Shown: positions 61,176 to 64,000 of the stretch, piece after piece
Layout: each line of letters opens with the position of its first letter
Position numbering within the stretch: the first letter of the stretch is position 1
Assembly: GCF_000730385.1 (NCBI RefSeq)
Contig: NZ_CP008849.1
Coordinates: 2,976,001 to 3,040,000, forward strand
Origin: Alteromonas australica
Lineage (GTDB): Bacteria; Pseudomonadota; Gammaproteobacteria; Enterobacterales; Alteromonadaceae
DNA length: 64,000 nucleotides
Direction: 5' to 3'
Made by a program: the position numbers and the translations under genes
The notes under the pieces: generated by a model
Database searches by the model: none
Seen by the model: only the letters and a program-made list of their open reading frames with translations
Told to the model about the DNA's origin: nothing

Positions 61176-62358
61176 TTGGATAATAGCGCAGCAAGGCGTA
61201 CTGTCTATTGCCCTTGCCCTTCTCATCGCAAACGAGCGACTCGCCGCGGTGAAGCTTAACCCAATGTTCACCTATAGATTATGGGCGCTAGTGCCGCTTG
61301 TACTGATATTGAACAACTTACCTTCGGATGTGGTGGCTTTAGCCAGCAACACGATTAGCCGTTATGTGGTGGGGATGAACACAGAAGTCACCGTCCCACC
61401 TTCTACTGTGTATTTTTCTGTATGGGTATTGGGCGTTTGCAGCATCGTTTTGTACGTTGGCTTGCATCATTTCACTTTATGGCAATCCATAGATAAACAA
61501 GAGAAAGCATTCCCAAACACGCATTTTTCCCGTAAAGCGAATACCCCAATGCTATTTGGCTTTATAGCCCCCAAAATACTTTTGCCTTATTCATTCCACT
61601 CTACATTCACAGACTCACAGCAAGCCCTCGTTTTAGAACATGAAAATATGCATCTACGGCACCTAGATCACGTGTGGAATGCATTGGCATTGGTATTGGC
61701 CACCGTATTTTGGTTTAACCCCCTTGTGTGGATAGCGCTTAAGTCGTTTCGTTTAAACCAGGAATTGGCCTGCGACTTCAACGTGCTAAAACTAAAATCA
61801 GACAACGATAAACTCAATTATGCGAAAGCATTGGTTCAATGTGCAGAGCATAGTGCTACACCCTTAACGCTGTATCCTACTTTTGGAGAAAAAACGACAA
61901 TGATTAAACGTATAAATGCAATTAAAACCCCTAGCAAGGGAAATAAAATGCTGGCCATGGCGATAACGTCCGTGGCAATACTAATGGCGGCGAATACGGC
62001 ATTGGCCAACATGCCATCACAACCGGTAGAGTCAAACAAAGCGCAAATAAATAGTGCTGCTCCTATCAAACGTGTAGAACCTATTTACCCTAAAAAAGCC
62101 ATTAAGGAGAACCTAGAAGGGTTTGTCGTGTTCAAATTCGACATTTCAGAGAAAGGAGCGGCCGACAAAATCGTGGTGGTAAAGTCCTCACCTAAAGGCG
62201 TGTTCGATAAAAATGCGTTAAAAGCGTTTAAGCAGTGGGAGTTCAAACCAGCCACAAAAGGGGGTAAGCCAATAAGACAAAAAGGGTTACTCGTTCAGCT
62301 TGATTTTAAGCTAGCCCCTGAGCCTATTACTACAAAAAACACCCTGCCTCCCATGTAG
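61168..62358 (+). CDS. M56 (BlaR1-like) membrane peptidase with TonB C-terminal domain
   Basis: 396 aa. Several membrane helices in about 1-115 and one near 265-285, with the metallopeptidase site HENMH (LEHENMHLRHLDHVWNAL) near 175 and LNQELACDFNVLKL near 210. The expected penicillin-binding sensor is missing; instead the periplasmic C-terminus (about 300-385) is a TonB C-terminal domain: PIYPKKAIKENLEGFVVFKFDIS and FDKNALKAFKQWEFKP. The peptidase presumably cleaves the BlaI-like repressor when a signal arrives. The signal and the role of the TonB domain are unknown; no beta-lactamase is adjacent. Confidence 0.85.
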   Translation: MIDWIIAQQGVLSIALALLIANERLAAVKLNPMFTYRLWALVPLVLILNNLPSDVVALASNTISRYVVGMNTEVTVPPSTVYFSVWVLGVCSIVLYVGLHHFTLWQSIDKQEKAFPNTHFSRKANTPMLFGFIAPKILLPYSFHSTFTDSQQALVLEHENMHLRHLDHVWNALALVLATVFWFNPLVWIALKSFRLNQELACDFNVLKLKSDNDKLNYAKALVQCAEHSATPLTLYPTFGEKTTMIKRINAIKTPSKGNKMLAMAITSVAILMAANTALANMPSQPVESNKAQINSAAPIKRVEPIYPKKAIKENLEGFVVFKFDISEKGAADKIVVVKSSPKGVFDKNALKAFKQWEFKPATKGGKPIRQKGLLVQLDFKLAPEPITTKNTLPPM

Positions 62359-62385
62359 CGTCGAATACATCACAGGCATCAGAAT

Positions 62386-62418
62386 ACTAAAAGGAGCTTA
62401 CGCTCCTTTTAGTGTTTT
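62386..62418. terminator. bidirectional intrinsic terminator
   Basis: Perfect 12-bp arms ACTAAAAGGAGC (62386-62397) and its complement (62402-62413), loop TTAC, followed by GTTTTG. It separates the convergent M56 gene and peroxiredoxin-like gene. Confidence 0.85.
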
Positions 62419-62449
62419 GTGATTGAGAGGCAGCACACCACTGTAACTG

Positions 62450-63091
62450 CTACATTTCCGCTTTTAGCACCTTCGCGACAGATAGCACTAATTCAGCAGA
62501 AGGGCGTACCTTGTAATCTGGATTAACATAGCTAAACAGCACTTGCCCTTTTGTATTGAGCATAAAAATAGCTGGGGCAGGCAAAACTTCACGGCCTGCT
62601 TCATCTTTTGCTAGTTTAATGCCGTAGGTTTGATATTTTTCAGACGTTGATTCATCCACATAAAACCCCACACCGAATTCACGAATGGTGGCTAGCTTTT
62701 CATCGGAAAGAAGCGTAACCAAAAACTCAGTTTCAAGCTTTTGTTCTTGAAGCCGTTCTGGTGTTTCGGGCGAAATAGCGAGAATTTGAAAGCCCAGGTT
62801 AACGAGTTCTTTTTCAATATCTTTTAACTGCGCCAGTTGGCGGCTGCAATAGGGACACCATCCCCCGCGATAAAAAAGCACAATAGTCGGCTTTTGTAAG
62901 GTTAAGGCTTGTAAGCTAACCGGCGTACCATCGGCCATTTTTAACGTCGTTTTAGGCGCAAACTGACCGTTCAGCAATGGAGTCACTGCGTTCGCAGATT
63001 CTGCAATCCCACCTCTTTCAAAAGCTAACGCCTGATTTGCACCCAATATAGCGCTAAGCACCACCACAGCTATAACAATAAAATTTCTCAC
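62450..63091 (-). CDS. exported peroxiredoxin-like (AhpC/TSA) protein
   Basis: 213 aa with a Sec signal peptide (1-23, ending NQALA) and a thioredoxin-fold redoxin domain. The active-site region is FYRGGWCPYCSRQLAQL near 73-89, with two Cys in CPYC rather than the single peroxidatic Cys of classic peroxiredoxins; this is the peroxiredoxin-like subgroup. Later blocks are ILAISPETPERLQEQ and LPAPAIFMLNTKGQVLFSYVNPDY. Probably a periplasmic thiol reductase or peroxidase. Single gene. Confidence 0.88.
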   Translation of the reverse strand: MRNFIVIAVVVLSAILGANQALAFERGGIAESANAVTPLLNGQFAPKTTLKMADGTPVSLQALTLQKPTIVLFYRGGWCPYCSRQLAQLKDIEKELVNLGFQILAISPETPERLQEQKLETEFLVTLLSDEKLATIREFGVGFYVDESTSEKYQTYGIKLAKDEAGREVLPAPAIFMLNTKGQVLFSYVNPDYKVRPSAELVLSVAKVLKAEM

Positions 63092-63301
63092 ATATGTCTC
63101 CCTATTTATTTTTTCGCGCGTATTGCGCTACCTACTACTAGACCGACAGGTAAAAAGAAAACTTTCAAGTCGCCAAGCTATGCTCGATAGAGCTAAAACT
63201 AAAGTTCATTGGTGAAAATACGCTAACGCACCTACGCTATAAAGAAGTGCTAAAGCAGACATGCTTTAGGTTGTCACCGTTTCTATGTAAGTGAGCTTCA
63301 C

Positions 63302-63772
63302 ATGCGAATAAAATCAATCATGGTTTTTATGCTAGCAGTGACGTTTGCCCACCACGATGCTGCAAAAGGAAATGCTCACCACCACTGGCAAACCTCACCA
63401 CACCATCTATCAGCTTTAATTGGCACCACCTATACAAAAGAGTGCGGCAACGCCTTCACCCTTGGCCTTGATTACGAATACCGTTTAAACAACTTTTTAG
63501 GCGTAGGCGTAGTGGCCGAATATGCAGCTGATGACCTCGACGCCTACACCTATTTGCTCGTTGCAGACCTTCACGTAACCCACAACTTTATCATTCAAGT
63601 AGGCCCCGGCGTAGAATTTCACGGCAGCCACAAAATGGAAGTAGGAAGGCTAGGTATGCTGTATGAATTCGAGTGGGCTGGCTTTACGGTATCACCCCAA
63701 CTGCATTACGATTACCACAGAAATCACAAAAGTGCAGTGGTGGCGGGCTTGGCGATAGGTATTTCATTTTAA
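63302..63772 (+). CDS. small predicted outer-membrane beta-barrel protein
   Basis: 156 aa. An N-terminal signal (MVFMLAVTFAHHDAAKGNA) is followed by alternating amphipathic strands rich in Tyr, His and Gly (FTLGLDYEYRLNNFLGVGVVAEYA; FIIQVGPGVEFHG; VSPQLHYDYHR), ending in GLAIGISF with a terminal Phe, as in small eight-strand outer-membrane proteins. His content is high (about 15). No family is recognised with certainty. Alone between the peroxiredoxin-like gene and a regulator. Confidence 0.65.
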   Translation: MRIKSIMVFMLAVTFAHHDAAKGNAHHHWQTSPHHLSALIGTTYTKECGNAFTLGLDYEYRLNNFLGVGVVAEYAADDLDAYTYLLVADLHVTHNFIIQVGPGVEFHGSHKMEVGRLGMLYEFEWAGFTVSPQLHYDYHRNHKSAVVAGLAIGISF

Positions 63773-63848
63773 CGCCAAAGAGAAGAAATCAGAGGTAAAT
63801 ACCCTAAACCAAAAAAAATATTGGCGGAAAGCATCAGCCGAATGCCGC

Positions 63849-64000
63849 TTACCTGTTGTCTAAATTTTCTTTAAAGGTAAGCACCAATGTTTTGAATATT
63901 TCTTGATCCTCTACACTTACATTTTTTAGCATATCGGAAAACACGCGCTCTTCTATTTGAATAAACACGGCAAGGGCGCGCTCGCCACTTGTGGTAAGCG
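63849..64000 (-). CDS. partial MarR-like regulator (C-terminus)
   Basis: The minus frame is open from the right edge to the stop TAA at 63849-63851. The 50 visible residues begin LTTSGERALAVFIQIEERVF and end in FKTLVLTFKENLDNR, matching the C-terminal helices of MarR-family regulators (LTxxGxxLL then two long helices). The DNA-binding part lies beyond the window. Confidence 0.6.
   Translation of the reverse strand, partial: LTTSGERALAVFIQIEERVFSDMLKNVSVEDQEIFKTLVLTFKENLDNR

Noticed and set aside
60783..62358. Beta-lactam resistance locus
   Set aside because: The sensor lacks a penicillin-binding domain and no beta-lactamase is adjacent; the serine hydrolase at 19316 is distant and is not a proven beta-lactamase.
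1..64000. CRISPR arrays, tRNA or rRNA genes, insertion sequences, phage genes
   Set aside because: None seen on reading the sequence and the coding regions; no integrase, transposase or regularly spaced repeats.

Overview
The window looks like a chromosomal segment from a marine gammaproteobacterium of the Alteromonadales, most likely an Alteromonas or close relative. The reasons are the many TonB-dependent receptors (three in 15 kb), FecI/FecR surface signalling, a TPR-GGDEF protein, DUF3718, DUF2780 and DUF748 proteins, a short class I adenylate cyclase, and moderate GC. This is inferred from gene content; no rRNA is present. I see no tRNA, rRNA, CRISPR array, insertion sequence or prophage. 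Almost all of the sequence is accounted for by about 58 coding regions, most of them in units of one to four genes.

0-21 kb: A secreted DUF3718-like protein; a possible 15-codon gene with its own terminator; an unrecognised 370-aa protein; a PaaX-like regulator divergent from an AidB-like acyl-CoA dehydrogenase; DUF2780 and DUF748/AsmA-like proteins; glyoxalase I; a DUF1456 protein; a PaoABC-type molybdenum aldehyde oxidoreductase; an NfsB-type nitroreductase; a short class I adenylate cyclase; a TPR-GGDEF diguanylate cyclase; a serine hydrolase; and a DUF985 cupin lipoprotein.

21-38 kb: A candidate class II microcin precursor with a textbook 15-residue double-glycine leader, followed by a 67-aa two-helix membrane protein that could be its immunity protein. 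Then come a DUF4136 lipoprotein, an SDR/LysR pair, a COG0523 zinc chaperone behind a perfect 27-bp Zur-type palindrome, a dienelactone hydrolase, a DUF6515 lipoprotein, and a sucrose phosphorylase behind a perfect LacI-type palindrome, divergent from a glycosyltransferase-like gene. These are followed by a PfpI protein, a DUF6152/collagen-like/DUF6644 fusion with a DUF6644 partner, a LysR regulator divergent from a purine permease-deaminase pair, and an ECF sigma unit with a DUF6768-like partner.

38-51 kb: A vanadium haloperoxidase-like enzyme, then a phosphoesterase and nutrient-uptake region. A calcineurin-type phosphoesterase is divergent from a Ca-dependent PI-phospholipase C plus TonB receptor operon, which converges on a fecI-fecR-TonB receptor operon. 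The two receptors are paralogues. This looks like a regulated system for hydrolysing and importing a phosphorylated (perhaps inositol- or phospholipid-derived) substrate; the substrate is inference.

51-64 kb: A YihY/BrkB membrane protein; a NarL-type two-component system divergent from a DUF2141-carotenoid oxygenase-siderophore-type receptor-PepSY series, with a perfect 15-bp inverted repeat between them; a sulfotransferase; a HopJ protein; a BlaI-M56/TonB pair with two TACA-N2-TGTA operators; a peroxiredoxin-like protein; a small predicted outer-membrane protein; and the C-terminus of a MarR-like regulator running off the right edge.
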